NCBI GenBank assembly: GCA_958445065.1
Contig: CAUCQW010000013.1
Span: 1-64,000 of the forward strand
Source of the DNA: an uncultured Collinsella sp.
GTDB taxonomy: Bacteria > Actinomycetota > Coriobacteriia > Coriobacteriales > Coriobacteriaceae
DNA length: 64,000 nucleotides
Reading direction: 5' to 3'
The first letter of the stretch is position 1. Every line of letters starts with the position of its first letter. The notes below the pieces were generated by a model. It was not told the DNA's origin. It did not search any database and saw only the letters and a list, made by a program, of their open reading frames with translations. The position numbers and the translations under genes were made by a program. Below, in pieces: positions 1 through 8,557 of this stretch.

Positions 1-72
1 AAACAGGGCGACAAGCCCCAGGAGACCAAGGGCAAGCAGCGCAAGCAGAAGAAGAACAAGAAGAAGCGCTAA
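1..72 (+). CDS. C-terminal end of an unidentified upstream protein (partial)
   Basis: The window opens inside a plus-strand reading frame that ends with TAA at 70-72. Only 23 residues are visible, and 12 of them are Lys or Arg, so the protein ends in a strongly basic tail. Such tails occur on membrane insertases, ribosome-associated proteins and RNA helicases, but nothing here decides between them and no function is assigned. Confidence 0.6.
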   Translation, partial: KQGDKPQETKGKQRKQKKNKKKR

Positions 73-128
73 CCCGAGCCGGGGTCCAAACTCCGGCCGC
101 CTGCTTAGGCGTAACTTAGATTGACAGC

Positions 129-299
129 GGAAACCGCATCCCGTTTTGGCGCTCCAAAGTGGGATGCGGTTTCCTTTTGAGCGCCCATCCGGAAAGCGCA
201 TCCCGCTCTACGCCAATATTCTGGGACGCAGTTTCCGCAGACCACCCCATTCGGAAAGTGCATCCCTTAATTTGGTCGCAAAGTGGGGTGCGCTTTCCG
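129..299. repeat. Family A palindrome array, locus 1 (3 units of 62 bp)
   Basis: This fills most of the 386-bp gap before the kinase gene. Forward motifs (GGAAAccGCATCCC type) start at 129, 191 and 253. Their inverted partners (GGG....TTTCC) start at 161, 223 and 285. The unit length is exactly 62 bp and the partner offset exactly 32 bp, so the motif alternates in orientation about every 31 bp and each arm can pair with either neighbour. Loops differ between units. The same architecture recurs at 24513 and 55974. Function is unknown. Confidence 0.85.
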
Positions 300-458
300 A
301 GCGAGCCAAAACAGAGCCAAGCCAGACAGGCAACCTCGCATCCCGCTATCCTCCCCATGCACCCGAGCGTGCTACACTAGCAGCATCTATGCCACCGCGA
401 ACGGCTCGGCTCGGCGCCCGCCGCTCGCAAACGAACTATAAACGCACGAGGGTTGGCC

Positions 459-2312
459 ATGCCGCTTTTCTCGCAACATACCGCCCGGTTCTCGCCGGAC
501 GTTCCTTTGGAGGGCACCAGCTCTCGCGAGCTGCTCAAGCGGTACCAGCCGCTCGAGACGCTTGCGACCGGCGGTTTTGGCTCCATCGAGATCTGCCGCG
601 ACACGCACCTGCGCCGCCGCGTCGCCATTAAACGCATCCCCCTTATCAACGGTGCCGGCATGCCCGCTAGCGACATCATGGATGTCCTGCGCGAGGCGCA
701 CACTGCCGCCATGCTTCAACATCCCAACATCGTGCAGGTCATCGACTTTACGCACGACACCGCCTATGCCTACCTGGTTATGGAATATGTCGATGGCATG
801 TCGCTGGCCGAGTTTTTGCACCGCGCGGACGGCCACTCACTTACCTTTGACGAGGCCGCGGCCATTGCCGATGCCCTGGGCCAGGCGCTCACCTTCGCCC
901 ACAGTAATGGCGTACTCCACCTGGACATTAAGCCCGCCAACGTGCTCATCGACCACTCGGGCAATGTAAAGCTCACTGACTTTGGCATGGCGCGACTGTC
1001 GTCCGCCGGTGGCTTTGGCGGCTCGCGCGGCGGCACCATCGGCTACATGCCGCCCGAGCAGCTCGATATCGAGACCGGCACGGTCGACGAACGCGCTGAT
1101 GTCTTTGCCCTCGCCTGTGTGATCTACGAGGGCCTGTGCGGCAGCGCTCCCTTTATGGCGGCCACGCCCGCCGACTCGCTCGGCCGTATCATCGGCGGCG
1201 CCACCTATCCCAGCGAGCTGATACCACACTTTCCCCCGGGAGCCGAGAGCGTGCTCATGAGCGCGCTCTCCCCCATGCCGCAGGACCGCCCCAGCAGCAT
1301 CGAGGCATTTTGTGACCAGCTGCTCGCCGGCTTGGGCAGCGTGCGCGAGGGCCGTCGCAGCCTGGAGCAGATGGTGGGCGAGCTGTCAGATGACGAGCGC
1401 GCGGCAGACGGTATCGAGCCATCGACCTACGAGGACGACACCATCGAAGTCGACCCCGCACTCGGCTGGGCGGGCACGCGCTGGAGCCATGCGCGCGACT
1501 ACGCCATGCACGCTATCTCGGCGCTAACGTGCGGCGCCTTTAGCTTTTTGCTGATGCAAACGGCCGGGGTCGCGGCGCTTCCCGGCCTAGTCATTGCGGC
1601 TATCGCGATCGGAGCGGCGGCTGGCCTGGCCCCCCAGATTGGCTCGGCCATCTCGGCTGTGGGCTTTTTGGTGCTCATGGCCAACGCCACCATGCAGGCG
1701 CAGGGCATCCTGTCGATGTTGCCCGTCGCGGTGATCTTTGCCGCTGCCATGTCCGGTTGGTGGATCGCCTGGGGTCGCACCGAGGCTGCCGCGAGCGCCG
1801 CACTCACCTGCGCGCTTGCGCTTGGCTGTCTGACCGGCAATACCTTCCTGGCAGCTGGGGTCGCCGCCGGCGTCGCGTCATTTTGGCTCGGCCCGGCAAG
1901 CGCCGCCGCGGCAACGGGCATGGGCGCGCTTTTTGCCCGTCTGGCCACGGTCGCGCTTTCAGCCGGAGGCGTGCTGGGGCTCGGCAACGTTGCCGCAGCG
2001 CTGGAAGACCCGCTCCTTTGGGCTGCCTTTGCGCTGGTCGCGACAACTGCCGCGGCGTCATCTGCGCTGCTCAATGCCCATGCCAAGCGTGCCGATCAGG
2101 GCTCAAACCTTGCCGCCATCGCCGCCATCGCTGTCACCGGCATCGGCTGCGCAGCGGCATCCTGTCTTGCACACCATATGGAAATTGCCAGCCTTGCAGC
2201 CGCGGTCGCCGCCAAGGCGGCAGTTGCGGGAACCCTATCCTCTATAATCGTTGGGATATGCCTATATTTGCTCGGATACCAAAGAACCTATACGGAGAGT
2301 GATCTTTCGTGA
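459..2312 (+). CDS. Membrane serine/threonine protein kinase without PASTA repeats
   Basis: A 617-residue eukaryotic-type kinase. The N-terminal domain (about 29-300) has the glycine loop TGGFGS (38-43), the VAIK lysine (58), the catalytic loop HLDIKPAN (154-161) and DFG (174-176). The catalytic loop has HLD where most kinases have HRD, so activation-loop control may differ. The C-terminal third is a string of Ala/Gly-rich hydrophobic helices, so the kinase is tethered by a multi-pass domain rather than one helix plus a sensor. ATG 459 is preferred over TTG 453 because GAGGG (448-452) lies 6 bases before it. The gene overlaps the next by 4 bases and heads the FHA/phosphatase cluster. Confidence 0.9.
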   Translation: MPLFSQHTARFSPDVPLEGTSSRELLKRYQPLETLATGGFGSIEICRDTHLRRRVAIKRIPLINGAGMPASDIMDVLREAHTAAMLQHPNIVQVIDFTHDTAYAYLVMEYVDGMSLAEFLHRADGHSLTFDEAAAIADALGQALTFAHSNGVLHLDIKPANVLIDHSGNVKLTDFGMARLSSAGGFGGSRGGTIGYMPPEQLDIETGTVDERADVFALACVIYEGLCGSAPFMAATPADSLGRIIGGATYPSELIPHFPPGAESVLMSALSPMPQDRPSSIEAFCDQLLAGLGSVREGRRSLEQMVGELSDDERAADGIEPSTYEDDTIEVDPALGWAGTRWSHARDYAMHAISALTCGAFSFLLMQTAGVAALPGLVIAAIAIGAAAGLAPQIGSAISAVGFLVLMANATMQAQGILSMLPVAVIFAAAMSGWWIAWGRTEAAASAALTCALALGCLTGNTFLAAGVAAGVASFWLGPASAAAATGMGALFARLATVALSAGGVLGLGNVAAALEDPLLWAAFALVATTAAASSALLNAHAKRADQGSNLAAIAAIAVTGIGCAAASCLAHHMEIASLAAAVAAKAAVAGTLSSIIVGICLYLLGYQRTYTESDLS

Positions 2313-3319
2313 ACTTCCTGAACATCTTCGAGGACCACGTGGCCGGCATCTTCGGTGCCACCCGTGCCCCGTTCTCCTTTAAGAAGCTTGCCAAGCAGGC
2401 CGCTCGCGACATGGAGGATCAGACTCTGGTGATTAATGGCGTCAACACGGCGCCGGCACTCTATACCATCCTTATCGCCGCCGACGACGATCCCATGCTC
2501 GCCCCGTTCTACCCCGAGCTTTCGCGCGAGGTCCGCGAGTTTGTGAAGGCGCAGGCCGAAAAGCGCCGCTATGTCTTTGTCGGCGAGCCCCTCGTGCGCT
2601 TTATGATCGATCCGCAGCTGCGCGCCGGCAAGTTCTCGGTCTTTGCCGAGAACGTCGATGCCCCCACGCTCGGTCGCCTGTACGAGGAAGAGCGCGCCTA
2701 TCAAAACGGCCTGGGCCAGAACAACTCCGCGGCAAGCCGTGCCGCCAGCGCCCCGCGCGCCGGCCAGCAGCAGTTTGCTGCCCCGCAGCAGCAGCGCCCC
2801 GCCGCCATGCCCCAGCAGCAGCCGACGCCTCGCGCCGCCGCTCCCGACCCGCTTGCCGTGGCAGATCCCTTCGCGCCTAGCGTCCCCGACCCCGCCGCTC
2901 CTATCCCGGTGCCGCAGACCGTCTCGCGCGACGCGCTTGCCGGCATGGGCGGAGCCGCCGCGACCGGTGCCGCCGTGGGCCTAGGCGCCGCAGCCGGTAT
3001 CGCCTCCAACATGGCGAGCACTCGCACCCCGCAGCGCCCGCTCGCCCAGCTCGTCGACGTCGTGAGCGGCGAGAGCCATAGCATCACCTCCGCACAGGTG
3101 ACCATCGGTCGCGAGCGCTCAGTTTCCGACATTGCCCTGCGCGACCCCAACGTGTCGCGCCGCCACGCCCAGCTCACCTTTACGGGCTCGGATTGGTCGA
3201 TCGAGGACCTCAATTCAACCAACGGCACGCTCGTCAACAACCGCCGCATTACGCGCTGCCCGCTGCGCAACGGCGATCTGCTGACGTTTGGCCTGAGCAC
3301 CTTTGAATTTAGGGGATAG
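2309..3319 (+). CDS. FhaA-like protein: DUF3662 domain plus C-terminal FHA domain
   Basis: 336 residues. The N-terminal ~120 residues match the DUF3662 domain of actinobacterial FhaA. A Pro/Gln/Ala-rich linker follows (about 135-245). A C-terminal FHA domain (about 250-336) shows the phosphothreonine-binding signature residues: GRE, S..RRHA, and N-S-T-N-G-T. In actinobacteria FhaA binds phosphorylated partners in cell-wall synthesis. The start is GTG in a GTGA overlap with the upstream kinase stop, which implies translational coupling. Confidence 0.88.
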   Translation: MNFLNIFEDHVAGIFGATRAPFSFKKLAKQAARDMEDQTLVINGVNTAPALYTILIAADDDPMLAPFYPELSREVREFVKAQAEKRRYVFVGEPLVRFMIDPQLRAGKFSVFAENVDAPTLGRLYEEERAYQNGLGQNNSAASRAASAPRAGQQQFAAPQQQRPAAMPQQQPTPRAAAPDPLAVADPFAPSVPDPAAPIPVPQTVSRDALAGMGGAAATGAAVGLGAAAGIASNMASTRTPQRPLAQLVDVVSGESHSITSAQVTIGRERSVSDIALRDPNVSRRHAQLTFTGSDWSIEDLNSTNGTLVNNRRITRCPLRNGDLLTFGLSTFEFRG

Positions 3320-3325
3320 TCTCTT

Positions 3326-3742
3326 ATGAACATCGATATCGTCCTTTTTGCAGGCCGCATCGTCCTGGTCGCCCTGCTCTATATCTTCCTGTTCGCCGTC
3401 ATGAAGACCGGCGTGGGACTCGTGCGCGGGCAGCGCCGCGACTCGGCTATCTGGACGATCGATGTGGACAAGGGCCCGCGCGGTATCCGCGGCATCCACG
3501 TAGACATGCTCGGCCCCGTCATCGTCGGTCGCTCTCCGTCTTCGGACATCTGCATCAACGAACCGTTCGTCTCGGCCTCGCATGCGCGCTTTTCGCTGCA
3601 GGGCCCGGCGCTCATCATCGAGGACCTCAACTCGCTTAACGGCACGCTCGTCAACGGCCGCCAGCTCGTGGAGCCCGCGACGCTGCGTGAGGGCGACGAA
3701 GTCCAGATTGGCGACGTGGTCATGAAGGTGAACCGTCGATGA
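3326..3742 (+). CDS. FhaB-like small membrane-anchored FHA protein
   Basis: 138 residues: one N-terminal transmembrane helix (about 3-25), a short linker, and an FHA domain with GRSPSSD, SASHARF and LNSLNGTLVNG signatures. It is the usual partner of FhaA in actinobacterial kinase clusters and reads phosphothreonine marks at the membrane. It starts 6 bases after the fhaA-like stop, and its TGA overlaps the phosphatase ATG (ATGA). Confidence 0.88.
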   Translation: MNIDIVLFAGRIVLVALLYIFLFAVMKTGVGLVRGQRRDSAIWTIDVDKGPRGIRGIHVDMLGPVIVGRSPSSDICINEPFVSASHARFSLQGPALIIEDLNSLNGTLVNGRQLVEPATLREGDEVQIGDVVMKVNRR

Positions 3743-5538
3743 TCGACGAGGAGAACAAGTCCGCAACTATGACCGAGGCACCGGCCGCCGCCACAGCTGC
3801 GCCGGCCCACGCCGCTCCGGCGGGCTCCGCACCCGTGGAGCCCGAGGACACCGTGTTCTCCCTGCCTCTTTCGCAAGTAACGCATGATATTTCGGATCTC
3901 GCCGATAACGAGGACGAAGAGGATGCCGTAGCGGCGCCCATCGGCGCACATGCTGCGGAACAGCCCACAGCGCCCGAAGCAACCCCGGCGCCGGCTCACT
4001 TTGCAGAGCCCGTCGCCGCGGCAATCAACGAGAGCGCTGCGGTGTTTGCGGCACCCGAGCCCGCCGCGCCGGCGTTTCCCATAGCCCCGGCATCCGAGGT
4101 TGCGCCCGCGTCTACGCCGGCGCCCGAGCCTATAGACGTCAGCCCGCAAGATGACGAGCCGACCGCCCGCGTTTCCGAGGAGCCCGACTCCCCGGACACC
4201 GGCGATTCCGAATCAAACGCCGAGACCGACACCGTCTCTCCCGGTGACACAGCCGAAATCGACGTTGCCGCCGTTGAGGCCAAGCTCAAAGACCCCGGGT
4301 CGACCATGAGCTTTGAGCCCCTGACCGAGGAGCGCATCGAGACCGACTCGACCTATGATGCCGGCACCACCACGCAACTCATGTGGGGCGCCCGCTCCGA
4401 CGTTGGCTGCGTGCGCCCGCACAATGAGGATTCCTACCTGGTGCAGTCGCCGCTCTTTTGCGTATGCGACGGCATGGGTGGTCACGCTGCCGGCGAGGTG
4501 GCCTCTTCCATCGCCGTTGAGACTATTGCCAAGACGGCCCCGCAGTCCGCCGACGCCGCACGCCTGGCGGCAGCCGTCGAGGCCGCTAACGCCGCCGTAA
4601 TCGAGGCCGCCTTGAATGGCCTGGGCAAGCCCGGCATGGGCTGCACAGCCACTTGCGCCTATATCGAAAACGATACGCTCGCCATCGCCCACGTGGGCGA
4701 CTCGCGCGCCTACCTGCTCCACGAGGGCACGCTCATCCGCGTGACCCGCGACCACTCCTATGTGGAAGAACTCGTGGACGCCGGCGAGATTACGGCAGAC
4801 GAGGCTCGCGTCCACCCCAACCGTTCGGTCATCACCCGTGCGCTGGGCTCGGACCCCGCCATGTATGCCGACCACTTCACTCTGCATATCGAGGAAGGCG
4901 ACCGCCTGATCCTGTGCTCTGACGGCCTTTCGAGCATGATTCCCGATAGCGATATCGAGAACATCGCCACGCAGTCCTCAACCGCGCAAATCTGCGTCGA
5001 CAACCTAGTGGACGCTGCGCTTGCCGCCGGCGGCCACGACAACGTGACCGTAGTAGTCGTTGACCTGGTTGACGATGGCGTTATGCGCGAGGCGCAGCGC
5101 GTGCGTCGCCGCAACATTACTATCGCCGCCATTCTGGCCCTCGTCTTTGTGCTGGCAGCTGGCATCTGGGCCTACACGGGTGTCACCGGCTCGTACTACC
5201 TGGGTACCTACCAGGGCAATGTCGCCGTCTGGCGCGGCCTGCCCGGCAAGCCACTCGGACTCAAGCTCCACTGGCTCGAAAGCGAAACCAGTATTAAGCT
5301 GTCCGACCTGCCCGAAGACACGCAAAACCGCCTCAAGGCGGGCATTCCGCAAACAAGTGTCGACGATGCGCAGGACACGATATCCAAGTACCGCCACCAG
5401 ATCGACGAGGAGCAGACCCGCCAGGTGATTGACGCGCAAACGATTCGCGACAACACCAATCAGGGATCGACCTCCGAATCAGATTCCGAGAAAACCGCCG
5501 AACAGTCCGCCGAGGCCGAAGCCTCCGAAAAGAACTAG
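3739..5538 (+). CDS. PP2C-family serine/threonine phosphatase with long acidic N-terminus
   Basis: 599 residues. Residues 1-210 are a low-complexity Ala/Pro/Glu/Asp region, unusual for Stp/PstP, which normally begin directly with the catalytic domain. The PP2C domain (about 213-450) carries the metal-binding motifs HNED (around 226), DGMGGH (around 244), HVGDSR, CSDGLS (around 393) and HDNVT. A transmembrane helix follows (about 460-482), then a ~115-residue outer segment. It should reverse the phosphorylation made by the neighbouring kinases. The N-terminal extension could be a disordered docking or phosphorylation region; that is inference. Confidence 0.9.
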   Translation: MIDEENKSATMTEAPAAATAAPAHAAPAGSAPVEPEDTVFSLPLSQVTHDISDLADNEDEEDAVAAPIGAHAAEQPTAPEATPAPAHFAEPVAAAINESAAVFAAPEPAAPAFPIAPASEVAPASTPAPEPIDVSPQDDEPTARVSEEPDSPDTGDSESNAETDTVSPGDTAEIDVAAVEAKLKDPGSTMSFEPLTEERIETDSTYDAGTTTQLMWGARSDVGCVRPHNEDSYLVQSPLFCVCDGMGGHAAGEVASSIAVETIAKTAPQSADAARLAAAVEAANAAVIEAALNGLGKPGMGCTATCAYIENDTLAIAHVGDSRAYLLHEGTLIRVTRDHSYVEELVDAGEITADEARVHPNRSVITRALGSDPAMYADHFTLHIEEGDRLILCSDGLSSMIPDSDIENIATQSSTAQICVDNLVDAALAAGGHDNVTVVVVDLVDDGVMREAQRVRRRNITIAAILALVFVLAAGIWAYTGVTGSYYLGTYQGNVAVWRGLPGKPLGLKLHWLESETSIKLSDLPEDTQNRLKAGIPQTSVDDAQDTISKYRHQIDEEQTRQVIDAQTIRDNTNQGSTSESDSEKTAEQSAEAEASEKN

Positions 5539-5554
5539 AAAGGGAGTGCCGCTT

Positions 5555-8425
5555 ATGAGTCGCCGCAACACCGAGCTGCTCTTGCTCATCGCCTCGGCGT
5601 TCCCCGTCATCCTGCTGTATGCGATGTACGTGCTCACCGCGGGCGCCGCCATCTCCTTTGAGACGCTCGCCGTGCCGATCGGCCTCTTTGCCGCCTTCGC
5701 CGCGGCACATATCGCCGTGCGCATCTTGGCGCCCGGCGCCGACCCCGCCATCCTACCCATCGTATTTATACTTTCGGGCATCGGTATCACGTTCGTGACA
5801 CGCCTCGCCCCCGCTCTCGCCATCTCACAGCTCATCATCCTGTTTGTCTCGGTGGCGCTCATGGTGGGAACGCTTGCACTGGTCAAAAACCTCGACGTGG
5901 TTATGCGCTACAAGTACACCTTTGGCATCATCGGCATCATTCTGCTGATGCTGCCCATCTTTATCGGCACCACGATCTCGGGCTCCAAGCTGTGGATTCG
6001 CATCGCGGGCTTTACCATCCAGCCCGGCGAGTTCGCCAAGGTCTTTATCGTCCTGTTCCTGGCCGGGTACCTGGCCGAGAACCGCGAGCTACTCTCCATC
6101 TCCAACCGCAAGATCCTGGGCTTTAAGATCCCTCGCCTGCGACTGCTGCTGCCGCTGTTTGCCGTGTGGGGTGTGTGCCTGCTCGTCGTCGTCTTCGAAC
6201 GCGACCTGGGTTCGGCCGTGCTGTTCTACACCATTTTCTTGCTGATGCTCTACGTTGCCACGGGGCGCTTTTCGTATGTCGTTATCGGCCTTGCGCTCTT
6301 AGCCGTTGGAGCTGTGGGCGCCTACAAGTTCCTGTCTCACGTTCAGGTGCGTTTCCAGGTTTGGGTCGATCCGTTTAAGGACGCCCAGGGCCAGGGCTAC
6401 CAGATCGTCCAGTCGCTCTTCTCGCTTGCCGATGGCGGCCTGGTCGGTGTTGGCATCGGCAACGGCATGGCCAACAACATCCCCGTCGTCGAGTCCGACT
6501 TTATCTTCTCGGCTATCGGCGAGGAGATGGGCCTTTTGGGCGGCGGCGCCGTGCTCATCCTGTTTATGCTCTTTGCCGTGCGTGGCCTCACCACGGCTGC
6601 CCGCGCTAAATCCGACCTCGCAGCCTTTAGTGCCACGGGCCTTACCGCCGCCATCAGCTTCCAGGCCTTCTTGATCGTTGGCGGCGTAACCCGCCTGATC
6701 CCGCTGACCGGCGTCACCCTGCCCTTTATGAGCCAGGGCGGCTCCTCTCTGCTGGCGAGCTTTATCATCGTCGCGCTCCTGCTGCGCGCCGGTGACGAGG
6801 CGACCGGACGCGAGGCCGAGCTTACCGGCACCGGCACCATGGCCGCCATCACCGATGATCAGGTCGCATCTGCCGCCGCCCCGACGGGCACGCGCTTTGC
6901 CACCTCGTCTTCCTACGGCAGCGGCAGCCATTCCGTCGGCTCGCGCATGCGCCGTCGCCTGCTCGACACGCCTGAATCCGGTGTGCTCGGCCGCGTCGCG
7001 CTCGCCAACCGTCTAACCCGTGCGGTGCTCGCCTTTACGGCGCTGTTCGCCATCCTTATCGGCAACCTCACCTATGTCCAGGTCATTAAGGCCAAGGACT
7101 ATCAGGACATGCCGACCAACAACCACACCATCGCCCGCTCCAAGTACATCCAGCGCGGTTCCATCATCACGTCCGACGGCGTGACGCTGGCCGAGTCGCT
7201 GCAGCAGGAGGACGGCACCTACGTACGCTCCTACCCCAACGGCAACCTGGCAGCGCACGTGGTTGGCTACGTGAGCCAGCAGTATGGCACCACCGCCATC
7301 GAGAGCGTCATGAACGACACGCTCACCGGCTCCAAGGATTACTCCAGCTGGAACAACGCCATCGCGTCGCTCGCGGGCCAGACCCAGCCGGGCAACACCG
7401 CCAAGCTCACCATTGACTCGCGTATCCAGACGGCGGCCGAGCAGGCGCTCAAGGGCTTTAAGGGCGCTGTAGTGGTCATCGACCCGCGTACCGGCGCGGT
7501 GCTCGCATGTGCCAGCTCGCCCACCTACGACAACACCAACATCGACGCCCTGCTACAGGCAGGTGGCGGCGAGGACGGTTCCATGTACGACCGCGCCATG
7601 GATGCGCTGTATACCCCAGGCTCCACGTTTAAGGTCGTCACCCTTTCCGCAGCGCTCGAGACCGGCACCGCCACGCTTTCGAGCACCTACCAGGCACCCG
7701 GTTCCATGGATATCGGCAACGCTCCGGTCACCAACTCCGCCAACGAAAGCTACGGCACCATCAGCCTGCAGCAGGCCTTCGCCGTGTCGTCTAACGTCGT
7801 CTTTGGCCAGGTGGCCAACGAGGTCGGCGCCAGCTCGCTGGTACAGTTTGCCAACGCCTTTGGCTATGGGCAAAAGCTGGGCCAGGACCTTACCGCCGCT
7901 GCCTCCATCATGGCCGACCCGTCGCTTATGACCGAGTGGGAGACCGCTTGGGCAGGCGCAGGTCAGCCTGTCGGTATGGACCACACGCCCGGCCCGCAGA
8001 CCACGGTCATGCAAAACGCCGTGATTGCCGCCGCCATTGCCAACAGCGGCGTCGTCATGGACCCGTTCTTTGTGTCCCAGATACTCGCCCCGGACGGAAC
8101 CGTTGTTAAGACCACGCAGTCCCGCTCGCTGGGCCAGGCTGTCAGCTCTGCCACGGCCGACCAGGTCAAGCAGGCCATGCTCGCCGTCGTCCAGTCCGGT
8201 ACCGGCACCGATGCCCAGATTCCGGGCGTCAAGGTTGCCGGCAAGACCGGTTCGGCCGAGACCGGCGGCACCAACGTCAACTCTATGTTTGTTGGCTTTG
8301 CACCTTACGATTCACCCACGGTTGCCATCTCGGTGGCCCTGGAGGATTTCGACAAACACGACGTCGAGGCAGCCAAGATTGCCGGCATCGTCCTGACCGC
8401 GGCGCTCGCCGCACAGGGAGCGTGA
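5555..8425 (+). CDS. SEDS glycosyltransferase (FtsW/RodA) fused to a class B penicillin-binding transpeptidase
   Basis: One 956-residue protein joins two enzymes that are normally separate. The N-terminal ~430 residues are a multi-pass SEDS (FtsW/RodA/SpoVE) peptidoglycan polymerase. After a ~65-residue linker and a new transmembrane helix comes a class B PBP. Its catalytic motifs are SxxK in PGSTFK (Ser about 690), SSN (745-747) and KTG (897-899). The reading frame is unbroken between the halves. ATG 5555 follows AGAAAGGGA. An in-frame upstream ATG lies inside the phosphatase gene and is rejected. The fusion would lock polymerase and cross-linker at 1:1, and it lies between phosphatase and PASTA kinase genes that likely regulate it. 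Confidence 0.93.
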   Translation: MSRRNTELLLLIASAFPVILLYAMYVLTAGAAISFETLAVPIGLFAAFAAAHIAVRILAPGADPAILPIVFILSGIGITFVTRLAPALAISQLIILFVSVALMVGTLALVKNLDVVMRYKYTFGIIGIILLMLPIFIGTTISGSKLWIRIAGFTIQPGEFAKVFIVLFLAGYLAENRELLSISNRKILGFKIPRLRLLLPLFAVWGVCLLVVVFERDLGSAVLFYTIFLLMLYVATGRFSYVVIGLALLAVGAVGAYKFLSHVQVRFQVWVDPFKDAQGQGYQIVQSLFSLADGGLVGVGIGNGMANNIPVVESDFIFSAIGEEMGLLGGGAVLILFMLFAVRGLTTAARAKSDLAAFSATGLTAAISFQAFLIVGGVTRLIPLTGVTLPFMSQGGSSLLASFIIVALLLRAGDEATGREAELTGTGTMAAITDDQVASAAAPTGTRFATSSSYGSGSHSVGSRMRRRLLDTPESGVLGRVALANRLTRAVLAFTALFAILIGNLTYVQVIKAKDYQDMPTNNHTIARSKYIQRGSIITSDGVTLAESLQQEDGTYVRSYPNGNLAAHVVGYVSQQYGTTAIESVMNDTLTGSKDYSSWNNAIASLAGQTQPGNTAKLTIDSRIQTAAEQALKGFKGAVVVIDPRTGAVLACASSPTYDNTNIDALLQAGGGEDGSMYDRAMDALYTPGSTFKVVTLSAALETGTATLSSTYQAPGSMDIGNAPVTNSANESYGTISLQQAFAVSSNVVFGQVANEVGASSLVQFANAFGYGQKLGQDLTAAASIMADPSLMTEWETAWAGAGQPVGMDHTPGPQTTVMQNAVIAAAIANSGVVMDPFFVSQILAPDGTVVKTTQSRSLGQAVSSATADQVKQAMLAVVQSGTGTDAQIPGVKVAGKTGSAETGGTNVNSMFVGFAPYDSPTVAISVALEDFDKHDVEAAKIAGIVLTAALAAQGA

Positions 8426-8557
8426 TGCCCGTGATCAAAGCGGATACTTGGGGCGCGCCGCGGCCGATGAGCTAGCGGCAACGCGCCACACGGCCCCAGC
8501 GGCCACACATTTGGTACTACACACATCGTTGAGCGAATAGTTATGTTAGGAGCAGGA

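Noticed and set aside
129..299. CRISPR array interpretation of the regular 62-bp repeats
   Set aside because: Only three units per locus, repeats are inverted pairs with variable arms, spacers are not unique protospacer-like, and there are no cas genes.
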